Source: Gymnopus androsaceus JB14 (Eukaryota > Basidiomycota > Agaricomycetes > Agaricales > Omphalotaceae). From it: 64,000 bases of DNA. Location of the stretch: positions 99,082 to 163,081 of the forward strand of contig ML769492.1 in NCBI GenBank assembly GCA_009733575.1, written 5' to 3'. The position numbers were made by a program, and so were the translations under genes. A model generated the notes under the pieces. That model saw only the letters and a list, made by a program, of their open reading frames with translations. It had not been told where the DNA came from and did no database searches. Shown one piece after another: positions 35,186 through 47,802 of this stretch (position 1 is its first letter; every line of letters starts with the position of its first letter).

Positions 35186-35608
35186 CTTGATATAGACGGG
35201 GATTTCGAAAGAAAATCAATGCACCATTGCCAGCTTTTATGAAAGTCTTTTGTAATGAGATGTTACTTTTGGTTTTGAAATGGCCGGAGAATTAAGTTTC
35301 TCTCTGAATGGTGCCTGAGGAGATCGCGTCACGCGCAAGAACAAGTTACACCGTAGTCAATGTGGCCGGGACATCTGTTGTCGCGAAAGAGTGCTACATT
35401 TTACCAACTTAAAGGGGTTCCAAACACTGCGGGATTACAGCCTGTGGTCAATGCTGTTTCTCGGAAACATCTTTCTAGAGTTTTCCAAATGGGTGTATGT
35501 AGCCACCGCGAGCGCAACGTAGGTGGAAAGAAGGGTGATCGCTATAAGAAGGGCAATAATTAATAATAAGACCCAAAGCACTCGTTCAGTTCTCTCACTC
35601 CTTCCTCA
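35186..35608. promoter_or_regulatory. Upstream region of the P450 gene
   Basis: A non-coding stretch upstream of the leftward P450 start. There is no clear TATA or repeat and no gene. Confidence 0.35.
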
Positions 35609-36360
35609 TTACATGACGCACACCTCCACATGAACATGGTTTTGGTCGAGGTAGTGAGTAAAGTGCTCTATGTTCAAAATAAGGCAACGAGCTGCTTGAA
35701 GGTTATCACAGACCATCACAAAGTGCCAAGTACGGCTCTCTCGAACAGCAGGCGGGATGTTGACCCATACCTGGCCAATGCCATCGTTTGTCTGCAGCTT
35801 TTCCGAATTTGTGGTGAGGGCGAAGTGAGAGGAGAGCGGAGCCTTCACCTGCCGCAGTGAAGATACTGCATGGATTGTGGCAGATATTATGGGCGGTGCA
35901 TTGTACATTAGCTTTAAGTGATTCGACCAAGTACGGTTCCGTCATGATGCCAGCAACCATTCGAATCGATGTTCCCCATTTACCAGAGAGAAAGAGCGCG
36001 CGATGCATCAAGGTTGAGCTCCTTCCTGTAGCGTGGTTTCATGAGCAGGGGTATCCGAAAAATAACTACGGATTTAACTTACAATACAGCTGCTATCTCC
36101 GCTAGCTTGGGCAGTTCCGCCGCAATTCGTATTCCTCGGAGCTGTCTCCGGATTCGGTAGACAATACGCTGGGAGTAGATTAGGAAGGAAGTCCATGGCC
36201 TGCTGATAACGGCGTTACTGTCTACCAGTGCTCAACAGTTCTTGAGCCACGGGTCATATTCATCGAGTGGGCACCGTTTCGTCAAATATGAAGTCCATCT
36301 CCCGAAGTAAGCTATATTCTTCACGGACAACAATAACATCCGTGAGTTGGGTGGTCGACA
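35609..36360 (-). pseudogene. Unrecognised broken gene, minus strand
   Basis: Two minus-strand frames look like one protein. The first, at ~36000-35870, reads LFLSGKWGTSIRMVAGIMTE and CHNPCSIFTAAG. The second, at ~35860-35609, reads KAPLSSHFALTTNSEKLQ and later TWHFVMVCDNLQAARCLILN and HVHVEV before the stop at 35609. They join only with a one-base shift at ~35855. Upstream, 36240-36358 encodes a short frame beginning MSTTQLTDVIVV that may be its start. I do not recognise the family. It is probably a decayed gene, less likely one with unusual introns. Confidence 0.35.
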
Positions 36361-38521
36361 TGAGCGTTTTGGCAAGTCGCTTACTTATTTTCTCGAGGCA
36401 GACATAATCGAACTTATTGGGAAGTGGCGACCGCCGACACTTGGGTTAGAGGTGAGCTTCATCATTATCTATGTGAGGATTTGGGTACGATTTCAGCCTT
36501 GGATATTGTACCTTGGTGCTTGGCCACGGTTGGCCCCAAGGAAGCGGAAAGCGCGTGCAGAGTGATATAGCTGGGCATGTCAAGGGCATGAGCATGACGG
36601 GAATCTTTTATGCTGACGTCAGCTCGATAGAAACATAGATTTGAGCTTCATCCATGTAATGATCTCGTAGGCTTCGCAGGTGAGATGCTTACAGTAAAGG
36701 AGCTTATGTTGCTGGGGTCACGATAACATCCTGACCAAGCTTAACCTGGGACTTGTTGAGCCGCACTACTGCCGCACTTGGCTTCGAAGAAAAGATACAT
36801 CGATTGGTTCAACGAATGTAAAAACTTCGACTATGCTAAATTTGGAACATTGTGAGTTGGATAGTGGTGGTGGCAGTCGAAAGAAATTATCGTGAGAACG
36901 TTCCGAACGAAATTTTTTCGACGTGAGGGTTTTCAGCGACTCCTATACATCCAACTAGCTTTCGATTCATCCAGCGGTTTTTACGGCATGTATTTCTTCT
37001 TTTATTTTATTTGGCTCTTTTATTTGGCTCCGTCTCTTGAATCAGTAACGCCCCTTGGGTAACTTTTGAGTCAGGAAGTAAGTAAGTAAGTAAGACTTTC
37101 GGAGCGCTGGCTGCACTTGGAAGTAAAACTCGGAAGGTGGTTCCGAATCCAGACAGGACTCCCTTGGTGGTAAGTTGTGGAAGAGACTTGGACCGCCCAC
37201 CGCTCGCAGATTGATCGTGGATCGAAGTGTCTAGATGCGCCGGAAAAAACATTCACCGCGATAACCAGCTTGGACCGTCGACTTATTTGGTATACTTGGT
37301 CAATACTGTGAATCAGTAGATGGTCAGTATTGTGGCCCACTGGTAATTTTATTGGCAGAAATATTTAAAATCCAAAATAATTTCCTGGGTATAGTGCGGG
37401 AGAGTGTGGGGCGGGACCGTGTGCCAGCAAAAAGTGGAGATGGATCAGCTGAAGACGGTACCGGCGAGCTTACTTGAGAGATTCCCCGTGTCTATACCTG
37501 CTGGTCGTATCTCCGAGTGTGAACCTATATTATATATATATCTGGTGACCATGAACTCAAATGAAAGTAGTCGCGACTGTACTGGGCCGCCTGGGCGGTT
37601 GAAGTCGTGTAGCAGCAGGGCGGATGGTAGGGCAGAGAGCTCCATATATAGTAGTTTTGAAATGACAGAGATCCCGTAGCTGTGTTGACGCGGTGTCAGA
37701 CAAGTAATAAGTAACGGACCTTGAATTAGTACATTGGCATTGGCTCCTGAATAAGTGTTCAGGAAGACACGGAAAGGTCGGAATCACCGTGACTGGTAGC
37801 TGTGGATTTAATCTATCTATCAAATGTACAGTTGACCGGTTTTTGACCCCACCGAGAGACAACAATGAGATTGGGAGCCTACGATGACGCGCTGAATTGG
37901 TGAGATGGTGAGGAATCGATGTTGATCAAGCCAGTTTTCGCGTTGAGAGACACGTTTAACGGGAATGAGCACAAAGACAAGATAGATCGATATGCTTGCT
38001 TTGTTCGAGATGGAATAGCAGTACCCACACCCACAGAAGATGATAGGGCCTGTGACTTCTCTTTTTTGGAGCGTTTGTGGATACAACTGCCACAAGCAGA
38101 ATCCGTGGCAAACTATGGTGGTGCAGAATACATCATTGACAGGGTTGAACTCGGATTATTTTTGTCGAATTAGGAGCAACAAGTAACGCGGAATGGAAAA
38201 ACCTTATGGAGATGACGGAAGGATTCGGAAGCAGGGCCGGATTACTTAACGAGCCTTGAGCCTTGGAGTTGATCTCTCTTTCTACTACTTACCAAATTAC
38301 CCTACCTGCTCGCCGGTCTCGACAGCAAGCACGACAATCCGTCGTCGCGTTTGACCCTGTTCTCTAGATAACCGGCTCTAGAAAACGTACTGCAAACATT
38401 TATCCGGCTTACGGCTACTCTAGCTTGAAACCTTGGACACCTCGATCGACTGGCTGGTCGTTCGATATTAATATTACTTAGTATCTGGACTTAATCGTAC
38501 CCACTTCATTCTCTTCAGATA
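36361..38521. other. Long intergenic region
   Basis: Open frames up to ~100 codons occur on both strands without recognisable domains. An AAGT microsatellite (about five units) lies at ~37077-37093. The last ~200 bp before 38522 probably hold the promoter of the next gene. Confidence 0.4.
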
Positions 38522-41500
38522 ATGGCTAGTTATCTTCCCGTCCTGCTCTACTCTGTCGGCTCCAATGCTGCTCCCGATGATTCGGCGCTTACAACCCTTC
38601 CTCGAGGACAAGTTGACTATCTCAGTCACGAATGGCAGGAGGAAGATGTCTGGCGCTCATGGCGGAACATGACTAGGCAGAAAAACGAGATTGCAAACGG
38701 TATCAGGTTAGAAAACGCTAGTTGGAGGACTTGGTGGAAACAAAGGAACCAACTCAAGACCATCAGTCCAGAAACCCTGAATTGGTCTGTACTATTGCAT
38801 TCTCTATCGTTCAAGTTCTCTAATGAATAAACTTACTTAGGTTGAAAGACTCTGACGTAACTTGGCTATACGGCCCTCTTCACACTGCCGTAGAGTGGAC
38901 CCCGCCGCCCAAACCCAAGCCTGACCAGACCGAGCACAAGATGGCTTCTGCTAGAGACCGCCTCGATCTCTCCGAGCCCAAGCACAAATCCATCCTGAAA
39001 TATCGGAGTATCAGCGAAATGCTGACCAGTGAACTGCCTAGCCCACTTTTCAGTCCCGCGGAGAGTGATGAAGATTTGGACGGAAACCATGAATCGGACG
39101 AGGAAGCTTCCGACGCCGATATTTCTGGTACTAGTCCAAGACGGCCTTCGCTGTCGTACACAAAATCGGACACTCATATCACCCGATGGGGTCCAAATAG
39201 AGCCTTCAGAAAAGACTCTCCTCCTCGTATTGAGCCTACTGGTGCCAATCCACCTCCTGCTACCAAGGCCGCATCCCAAACTACCCCTCACCACGTGCAC
39301 AGTGCCACCAATTTGAGTGGTTATTTTGCCTCCCACATTCAGGGCCAGAACCAGCACCTTGAGGCGCAGGCGCAAGGCGATTCGTCATCCAGTTCACCTT
39401 CTCCCAAAGATGGCTCCGCTGAGGTTACTCCTTCTGGTGGCATCCATGCTAATAGCCACAACAAGAAGAAGCACATTACCTTCAACACCTTTGTTGAGCA
39501 GTGTATAGCTATCGACAAACCCAAGCCCAAAGAGATAAATTTCGGCGCAACTGCCAGCGAGGATGAGGGTGATTGGTACGTCAGAAATGAGCCTGGTAGA
39601 AACGGCTATGACGATGGGTGAGTATTGTTCTGAACAATCGAGTGCCACCATCTCACTTTTTTAAAGATATGACGAGGATGGCGAGGACGGGTTTGATGGG
39701 GACTGGGGATTGAACGAATGCGCCATCAGTACGGATTCCGAGTCTGATGTCGACCAAGAGATCCTACGTGGCGAAGGTGAAATCGAAGAAGACGAAGACG
39801 AGGATGAAGATGAGGGTGTTATACGGATGAGGTCGAGACGGGATAGCTTTAATATCAAAAATAATGCCAAATCCCTTAGGTCAACATCTAAAGCGTCTAC
39901 CTCATCGTCATCGTCCACTTCTTCAGGCGGCGACTATTCGTCATCGTCTACTTCCGCGCCAAGTAGCTCCTACTCTTCTTCATCGAATCGTAAACCCTAT
40001 CCCCCCAATATTCGCCGTCGTAAACGAAGCGATAACCACATCTCCCTCCCCCGTAGAGACTCATCGTCTACTATCGTCCGTAACAACTCTTCCACGGCTC
40101 TCAGCTCCTCGGATAAGGAGATGGTGTCCATCGCACCTATAGCACCTACAATGCTCAAGACAGGTGGTCATTCGACTTGGGATGGATTCGGCGTCCACGG
40201 CGCTCAATCTCCTTATCGTCATCCCGCCTCTAGCGCTTGGGCAGAAGGTTTCGGTGACGACGGGTTTAGTGACGACGGTGGCAACGTGCGTGTTGGTCCT
40301 GGTGGCGCCCACTTGTACTTTGGTGGCCATAACAGCAGCGATAGCGAGGCCACTACACCTGTGGGTTTGGTGTATATGCCTCCTGCAACGACTAGATATA
40401 GCAGCTCCAGGTTACCGCGTGTCAGCTCAAATGCTAGCCTAGATTCGGAGGCTGAGGTGGAGCTTAGGGAGAATGCGAACCAGAAGGATGCAGACGACGT
40501 CTTGCGTAGCGATAAAAAGGTGCAAGAGGGGAGTGGGGACAAAGTGTACCATCACCACGAGGCGTATTTTTCTATCGACTCGGATAAGGAGGGTGTGCTA
40601 GGTGCGCGGTCAGTTTCTGTACCGATTGTCGTACGGACACCTCCCGCTGTCGACCGTGATCACGGCGTTAGGGACGATGATGATGACGGTGCAGAGGAAG
40701 ACGCCTACGACTATTTTGGTGGTCCTGACCTTGGCGAAGATTTTGCTCAACGAAGAACAAAGTCTTCTAGTCGGCGGAAACCCCAAGGTAGCAGTGATAC
40801 TGGTTCAAGTCGAGCGTCCATCAAAGATGATGAAGGCAAGCTACAAGCGAATGATGAGGAACGCAAGTCGAGGTCCAGGTCAAGATCTCGATCACGTACC
40901 CCTTCGCCTTCGTACGTCCCTCTGTCAAGTACGCCCGCGATATCAGTCCCTGGCCGGGTGGAGCAGAACGTCTCTTCGCCTTCATCCTCGTCATTATTAT
41001 CCCCTCCTCAACGTGGCCGTGAATCTATCCCTTCAGAGTCACCGTCTTCCTCGCGGGGTAGGACGAGTAGGACGTCTTCATCCTTCTCAGACCGAGAACG
41101 ATCTCGTTCAAGCCATAGCTCTCCCATCGGGAGTCTCTCCCCTGAGGGTATAGGCTCTGCTTATAGCGCTAATGGACGAGGCGGGGGCGACCGAGAGCGG
41201 GAACGGGAACGCTCAATTCGTAGTGGTGGACGAGGGCGGGAACGTACGGAGAGGAAGCTAACCCATAGTCTCAGTCCTGAGGCAGTTGAGAGTGTTACCT
41301 CTCTGCCAGATGCCGCGTCAAGCGTGTCCTCCTTATCCTCCAGTTCCCAAACCATTATTCCTCCTCCTACCGTTGGCGGTACCTCTGATATATCAACTTC
41401 TCCCATCGACATTCCTTCCGACGAGGACGTTGCTCGGTCACATCCCACTCCTGCAAATTCCCCAGTCATCAGCATGAGCGGCGCTGCTCATGCCATTGCA

Positions 41501-41737
41501 CGTCTTAACGGCAAGCCACCGATGAAGATTCCCGGTCCTCAGGTTTCCTCTCCTCGTTTGTCATATGAAGAGCCGAACGTGAAACCCTCTTCACTCCCTC
41601 CATCTTCACCTAGAAGTAGGACCCCTTCCGATTCAACTACAATTCCCAGCGATGACGCTACTGTAGTGGGCAAGGCAGTTGGCATTGTCTCTTCTGCAGG
41701 TGCTTATCTTGGTCTGTGGAATGGAACTATTTCCTAA
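38522..41737 (+). CDS. Reg1/AreA-like regulatory subunit of protein phosphatase 1
   Basis: Exons 38522-38784, 38841-39617 and 39667-41737 encode 1036 residues. Residues ~45-75 (WRSWRNMTRQKNEI, RLENASWRTWWKQ) match the short AreA/GATA-like domain (formerly DUF1752) found in Reg1/Reg2/Hex2 proteins. KKHITFNTFVEQCIAID at ~39469-39520 contains KHITF, a good RVxF-type PP1 docking motif, and the FNTFVEQCIAIDKP block typical of the family. The rest is acidic (residues after DEDGEDGFDGDW) and Ser-rich, with RS-rich stretches near 40870-41230. In yeast, Reg1 directs the PP1 catalytic subunit to Snf1 for glucose repression. The same role here is inference. Confidence 0.8.
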
Positions 41738-42220
41738 AGACTCTTGTATTTCTATCCATCCCTTGTGTTCTCTCACTACTTTCTCTTCGTTGTGGTCTTT
41801 CATGTTACGATTATGTTTTTCTAATTTGCATCATTGGCATCGTTTCCTCTCATATTTCTTCGCATCATCACAGTTCTATCGCCTTCTTATTTGTCCACTA
41901 TTTCCTCATGCTTGTTCCGTTTTCCCATATCTTTCTTGTGGTTTTTTTTTTGCGTTGCGAATTCCGATGTAGATAATTTGGCTTTATGGTTTGTGTCTGT
42001 GGGATAAGGGATAAGATAATTCAGATTACGTTCAATGCTTGTTACCTTACTTGTGTAGTGTACACCTGCTGTACTAGTTGCTCGACGAGCGTGTACTGCT
42101 CATTGTAGCTGCGAACTATGACGATTTGCATTTGCCTTTGCCCTCACATAAAAAAGGAGTTCATTCCGCGCCGATATATTGATTGAGCTGTAATCGTAAA
42201 TACAAAATTCATAAATTCAT
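41738..42220. other. Convergent 3' intergenic region
   Basis: T-rich DNA between the Reg1-like gene and the leftward transporter. Frames run through it without domain content. It presumably holds the two 3' UTRs. Confidence 0.45.
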
Positions 42221-45009
42221 TCATGTAGTGTACCGGTATCCACTCCATTCATCGCCTTTGTCTCTCTTCGCATCAGCGACCGTTTCGTATGTTCCATTAA
42301 TTTCATGCCCGCTTGATTTATCGCCTCCGATAACCTCGTTTCTCTCACCACGCTCTCGCTTCGTGTTCTCTCTTCGCAGGAGCACAAGGAACGTGGTGGT
42401 GGCGATAAGCCCTAGTCCGATATAGAGCAGAACTAATCCTTTGGAAAGAGTCAACTACTTGGGGAAGGAACTAGCAAATGGAATGACGAACCATGACCTG
42501 TACAAGAAGCGAAGAGTGAGCAGTATCAACGACAGGACTGAAGGGAGCTTACCTAACGGATACCAGGGTTCTTCTGTAGCTCGATACTGGTTCCAACAAA
42601 TGTAGTTAAGTTCCGAACAAACCGGTGAGCTTCGTTAAACTTACTACATTGGAGCTAACAGCTCCATTGATATTTCCACTAGGATGCGTCCCCTAAGTAC
42701 CGAGCGCAGAATAGATAGACCAGATACTTACAAACCGATAACCATCGCTAGCGTCACACTACGCTTGTAAGATCCTTCTACGTTGTTCGAAACCCACGCA
42801 CTAAACCAGTCGGGAAAGTCAGCAGAAAGTGGCAAAAACGGCGGCGAGACTCACACGCTGTTCGCTGCAATTCGTAACTTACAAGTCAGGGAGGAAGGTC
42901 ATTCAATAAGGGTATGCGGCACTCACGGATAGCCGAATAAATCCCACTACGTGACAATATTTTTAGTGAGACAAACTCGAAAAGGAACTCAAGTACGAAC
43001 CAAGCAGCAAGGTACACCGCAAAGTAAGATAGAGCTGCGTTCCTCGAGGCGATCAGAATAATATATCCGGCAGCACCTTGGAGAAAACAAAAGTTCCTCA
43101 GGTTTTTGATCTTCAGTTCACAGTGTTACAGCACTCACCGACACATAAAGACATCCTATAACGTTTAGCCCGGTTAGCCCGAACTGAAAGGAAGGTAATG
43201 AATTCACATACAAGTTGAAAGCGCCCCTGTGACCGTATCTATCTGCTAGGAATCCCACGATACAGGTAGCGATACAAGCGAAAACATATACGGGAACGGT
43301 CAGGAGGTTTGCGGGAGTTGCTTTGAAGCCTGCAATCGACATTGAGGACACCCCAGATCATTGCCCAAGTAAATAAGACCATACCAAGCTGTCGATGCAA
43401 TAAGTGCCGACCAATGGAAAATGTATAGAAAGCCGCGTACCTGACTGATGATAGAAGGAAGGAACAGCGAGAACGCATACTGTATTAGAGTTAAATACGA
43501 TCCAAGTTCTTAGAATCAGAAGACATGACTGAACTAAGGGCATATCAGCGCCAACATAAACCATCACTGGAGAAGATCAATGAGTTCAATAGTGCCTGCC
43601 ATTAGAACGCTACTTACTTCCGACCCATGTTTTCCAATCTAAAATGCTTTTGTAGATATATTTCATCTTCAAATTCTCCCCTGCGGCACTGAACTGATCG
43701 TCTTCTTGCAGACGACGTATCACGAAAGTCCTTTCCGTCTCGGTCAAGAACTTTGCTGTATCGGGAAAGTCCTGGATAATGAAGAAGGAAACAGCGCCGG
43801 CAACAACAGTGGCCAAACCCTCGAGGATGCTAGTAATCGAACAGTCAGAACGAGGGACTTGAAAACTATCGTGTACAGACAAGATCCAAGCCCACGCTGG
43901 TTTTCCGCCTATTCCATCCATATTGGAGATCGCAGCCTGATCAACAGTAACATGAGCTGCTATTAGGAAGTTGAATTCGGAAGGAAAGTGCTTACAGCTA
44001 GCAGACCTATATACATCCATGTAACGATCTTTAGTAGATATCAGAGTATGCTACCAGAAACGTACCTCCAAAGGCTCCCGATACTGTAGCGGCCGAGAAG
44101 AATATTGCTGCACGAATACCGAACTCTGAACGTTTGTACCAGCTTCCGAAAGATTTAGTTCGGACTTTTTACGGGGATACAGAAACACGCGTACCAGGAA
44201 AGATAATAGTTAACTCCTGGGTAAAGCCCAGCCTCAAACATTCCAAGCAGCCATCGCATCCCTATCCAAAGAAGGATAAGTGACCTTCAAACAACCTCAA
44301 CTCGGAAGATTGCAATCTCTTACCCATCAGTCCGCCAAAGTTGTGTATGAGTCCTTGCATAGTCTGATCCGAGCTTTGAGCGTCCATTCTCTAGAACACA
44401 TCCAAAAGGCGTACCATCACAATTCCCCAGCAAATCATTAGAGTAGAAAGCCAGAGTGAGGGACGCAAACGTTTTAAAAACACGTTGGACGGGACCTAGA
44501 ATGACATCAACTCCACTTCCCGCTATTCGGCCTTGAACCGCACCTCGAAGATAGCATAGCTGAAGTCATTGTGGAGAATGAGATATATGTAGTTCCTACA
44601 AACGAGGGCTCATACCTGAGGAAAAAGATAGTCAAAGCGAGAAGATACTGAGTGTCTGTGATGTGAAGGTCTTTTTCCATATTATAAAGCTACAATTAGA
44701 TTGTGAGCCGTGCTGTTCCCGAGATAATAGAGTCACATAACCTTGGCGCTGCAACGAACGATGAGCAAACCAACTCCTCCAGAAATCAAAGACGTACTTT
44801 CCAATACTCGTCCTATCCAAAAAGCACAACAAATACAAGAACGAAAGCCAGGGGATTAGAAACAGATCCAATTTGCGAATCAGCTTGCGCTCGTCAATTT
44901 CACTGACATCGACGTCTTCGTTATAAAGAGAAGTCGTAACTTTGACATGCTCAGTAGCACGTATGGAATCCTTTTCCATGTCGAGAGAAGTCGATGGCGA
45001 ACTAGGCAT
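42221..45009 (-). CDS. MFS transporter, anion:cation symporter (Dal5/Tna1) type
   Basis: Start at 45009 (MPSSPSTSLDMEKDS). An in-frame ATG 42 bases upstream is also possible. The gene has many short introns. LIRKLDLFLIPWLSFLYLLCFLDRTSIG is TM1 with the DRT motif of this family. Later segments include GGKPAWAW followed by ILEGLATVVAGAVSFFIIQDFPDTAKFLTETE, the classic TM6-cytoplasmic loop of allantoate/nicotinate/vitamin permeases. PANLLTVPVYVFACIATCIVGFLADRYG follows, and the last TM is LLYIGLGLIATTTFLVLL, then a basic tail. Twelve TMs are expected, in the plasma membrane. The substrate cannot be told; the family carries organic anions such as allantoate, nicotinate, pantothenate or biotin precursors. 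Confidence 0.8.
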
Positions 45010-45829
45010 GATCGCGAGTTTCGTGAGGGGAAGAAATAAACCGATTGTCAAGTCAAACGGTATTTATTCGTTATGGCATTAATGATTAGCCTGAAATGAA
45101 TCAGAATGGATTATGGAAGTAGTTTCTGTGAACCCGTGAGCTCGAGAATAGTTGAAATGAATACGAATTCGGGGAGCAGGTACAGTAGGTTCCGACCATG
45201 TCGCCACCAGCTGCCAAGATCTTCCCGCTCTGCCCACATGAAAAACCGGGACAGCCAGCCATCTTGAAGCCGAAAACCATATCTCGGCTCGTTTGGTACC
45301 TTTTGAGGTCAGAGACTATCTTTCCGGATCCCTTGGTAGAAGAGAGAAACAAGAGATCTGATGAGAGTATCTGAGAAAATAATTCATCTGTTTGCGCAAG
45401 TCCTGAAGCCTGAGTTTGAGTTTGAGTTTCGAAAATCAAAAATACTGGAGCCAAGATTCGAGTCTTGCCGCCTGAGCTCAAAATGACGCAGCTCAGATTC
45501 GGGTATAACGAATGACTTGGGCATCTGTGGTCTATCCTCTCCCGAAGATCTTGATAAGGTGTATAGAAGCGCTTTTCATGCGGAGTTTGCGACAACAGAG
45601 TGGTACAAAATACATTCTAGATACAACGGGGATAAATGACGGTTCTGTAAAGACAGTCAGTCACAGCAATGAACGCGTCTACGGCCAATGTCATACCCGA
45701 ACGAGGTACATGATTTGAGGAGAGAAGCTGTGGGGTACGTCAGTCGAATCAAACTGTGGGGATTTTTGACAAACGCACAGTTATCTAGAGGGTATAGATT
45801 AGCGATAACCATCACTGCGTCGTCTATAG
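45010..45829. other. Intergenic region upstream of the MFS gene
   Basis: A minus-strand frame at 45101-45595 is open for 164 codons but has no recognisable domain, and its composition looks like chance. I do not call a gene. Confidence 0.35.
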
Positions 45830-46726
45830 TCAGAGGACCTGTAAGGAGTCGTCCCATCTTCTGTCGCGTAGGCGATGCGCTTCCTGGACGTCCCTCCGAT
45901 TATACATGTCTCCGTATTCCGATGAATCGTCTCCTCCACGGACAGTACTCGGAGTCTCGCTACCCATCATTTCGCTCTTCCTCCTCCTAATAAGTGCTAA
46001 TGCACGTTCGCGCTCCGAAGACTCCCGAGATAGCCGGGCATTGACTTCTGGAGGTTGCGAAGCCAATCTTGAAGACGACGGAGGAGGTAAGCGAGGTTTC
46101 GGAGATGATTTGGACGAAGAAGCTAATTGGTGGTTGATGGAGGTTAGAGGATCGTGGATTGATTTGCGTGCTGTGTCCCTCTTCCTGCATACAGACATGA
46201 GAGCTGGAAACATCTATAGATTTTGTTTCCTACCTCCGATCATCATTCTCTTCCAAGCCTTTCTGTTTTGAACTGTCGGAATACCAGGGGTTCAAGTCTT
46301 TGGCGGAAGGTGCCAATGCAAATCCTTTGTCTGTCTCTTCCGGCCTCTTGGATGCCTTCGCAGCTGTAGCGATAGCATTCTGCTCTAGATCCTCGAACAA
46401 ATTGATATGTCCTTTGGACGTCGAGATAGTAGGAACTGCAGCAGGCATTGTTGAAGAAGATGCCAGCTGCCGGAGATCGTCGTCTACCTTTTTCTTACTG
46501 GAGCCCGACTTCTGTCGTAAAAGATCTATACGAGCTTCAGAATCCTAATTATCAATGAAATTTACTCATTTATAAAACTAAAGAAGAGACTCACCGCCAG
46601 CAGCATTCTGCCTTCTTCCTTGGCTTCTTTCTGACGAGCTTCCTCTTCATCTCGGCGGACTTTTTCAATATTGTCTCGTCGGTATGGATGGTATGATTTA
46701 TGGTGAGCGATGTTTAGTTTCCCCAT
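45830..46726 (-). CDS. LENG1-like protein with CIR N-terminal domain
   Basis: Exons (leftward) 46726-46595, 46544-46234 and 46184-45830. The start reads MGKLNIAHHKSYHPYRRDNI followed by KVRRDEEEAR, the Cir_N motif (KSWHPxxxxNxxRVxxDE) seen in CBF1-interacting corepressor and LENG1. It continues as a charged helix. INLFEDLEQ and LNPWYSD are LENG1-type blocks. The last exon has SSRLASQPPEVNARLSRESS, ERERALALIRR and YGDMYNRRDVQEAHRLRDRRW. LENG1-like proteins are nuclear and linked to splicing complexes. The start is only 142 bp from the divergent GFA gene, so the two probably share a promoter. Confidence 0.85.
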
Positions 46727-46868
46727 GATTGGCGGATGAGGAGGATGGAAAGCAACAAGCGCCCGTCAAGCGCCGTGTGACTTGAAGCTCGCAAAATGAT
46801 ATCATCGCGTCTATTGCTCAGTACTCAGCTTTCCACTACCACTCTGAACACAAATCTATATCGCTTCG
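46727..46868. promoter_or_regulatory. Bidirectional promoter, LENG1-like / GFA copy 1
   Basis: 142 bp between divergent start codons. It also holds an ATG at 46796 that opens a 24-codon presequence-like frame one base out of phase with the GFA start. Confidence 0.5.
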
Positions 46869-47575
46869 ATGCCTACTGAACTGAAAGGTAGCTGCCACTG
46901 TGGCGCCGTCCGCTTCACTGTGCAGTCCAGCACCCCAGTTCCGTATCAGGTCTGTTCAAAGTTTCTATCGGTTCTCGACGCGTTTGATACTTTTAACAGC
47001 TCTGTGTATGCTCTATTTGTAGAAAGGTCGGCGGAGTGGGTGGCTCCATCAACCTTGGGGGCCACTCGGAGACATTGAAGATTCTCCAAGGCAAAGAGCA
47101 CATCAGGTTAAGTTTAAGGGATATTTCCTGCGATTAGCCCAACACTAACCGATCGATTCAGCGTTTACAACGCTGTGATGCATCGGGACACTCCAGATGA
47201 GAAACGAACTTCCTCGGAAAGGAACTTTTGCTCCAAATGCTCTTCTATGCTCTGGCTTTACGATAAGCACTGGTGAGGCAATCCCTGCACAGCGCTCCCC
47301 GATGAATAACCATTCACATAACACCTAGGCCTGAACTAATCCATCCTTTCGCCTCAGCTATCGATAGCCCAGAGTTGCAGCCACCTGAGACCATGGTATG
47401 TATTGTTTGATTGTCTCGCCAACGTTCAAGTGCTCAAGAACTGCAGGTTTGCGTCAAGCTCGACTCCAAACCAGAATATGTCCGCCTTCCGGAAGGAAAG
47501 AAAGAAACCTACACGAATTATGGAAACTACTCGATCGAAGAATGGCACAAGAAGAACAACGTTTTCGTGGAGTAA
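46869..47575 (+). CDS. GFA/CENP-V-like zinc enzyme, tandem copy 1
   Basis: Exons 46869-46949, 47000-47106, 47162-47272, 47329-47395 and 47447-47575 encode 164 residues. Zinc ligands of the glutathione-dependent formaldehyde-activating (GFA) fold are present: GSCHCGAVRF, CSICRKVGG after the first intron, and FCSKCSSMLW. The C-terminal part runs PELIHPFASAIDSP to EEWHKKNN. The start is MPTELKG, matching an internal Met of copy 2. An ATG at 46796 encodes MISSRLLLSTQLSTTTLNTN but is out of frame by one base. Family members handle thiol adducts or carbon-sulfur chemistry; the substrate here is unknown. The 0.7-kb downstream paralogue is very similar. Confidence 0.85.
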
Positions 47576-47802
47576 TTATTTCAAGAAAACGAATGTAAAG
47601 TACTTCCCAACTTCCTAACAACTGTATCGTCTGAATGGGCCTCCATTCGGGAAGGCTGCTTGTGAAAGTCCTATTCGTGAATTTCGAAAGCTTCAAGATC
47701 AGCGCCTATTATATATGTAGGTCGGCGTATCTGGAGAATCTCTTCGTAATATCAGTGACATCACTCAACGTATAAAAAGCCTTCATGTCGACACGATAAT
47801 CC

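Noticed and set aside
37077..37093. AAGT tandem repeat as a functional element
   Set aside because: A short simple-sequence repeat with no other signal nearby.
45101..45595. 164-codon minus-strand frame
   Set aside because: No domain, no splice continuity, and the composition looks like chance.
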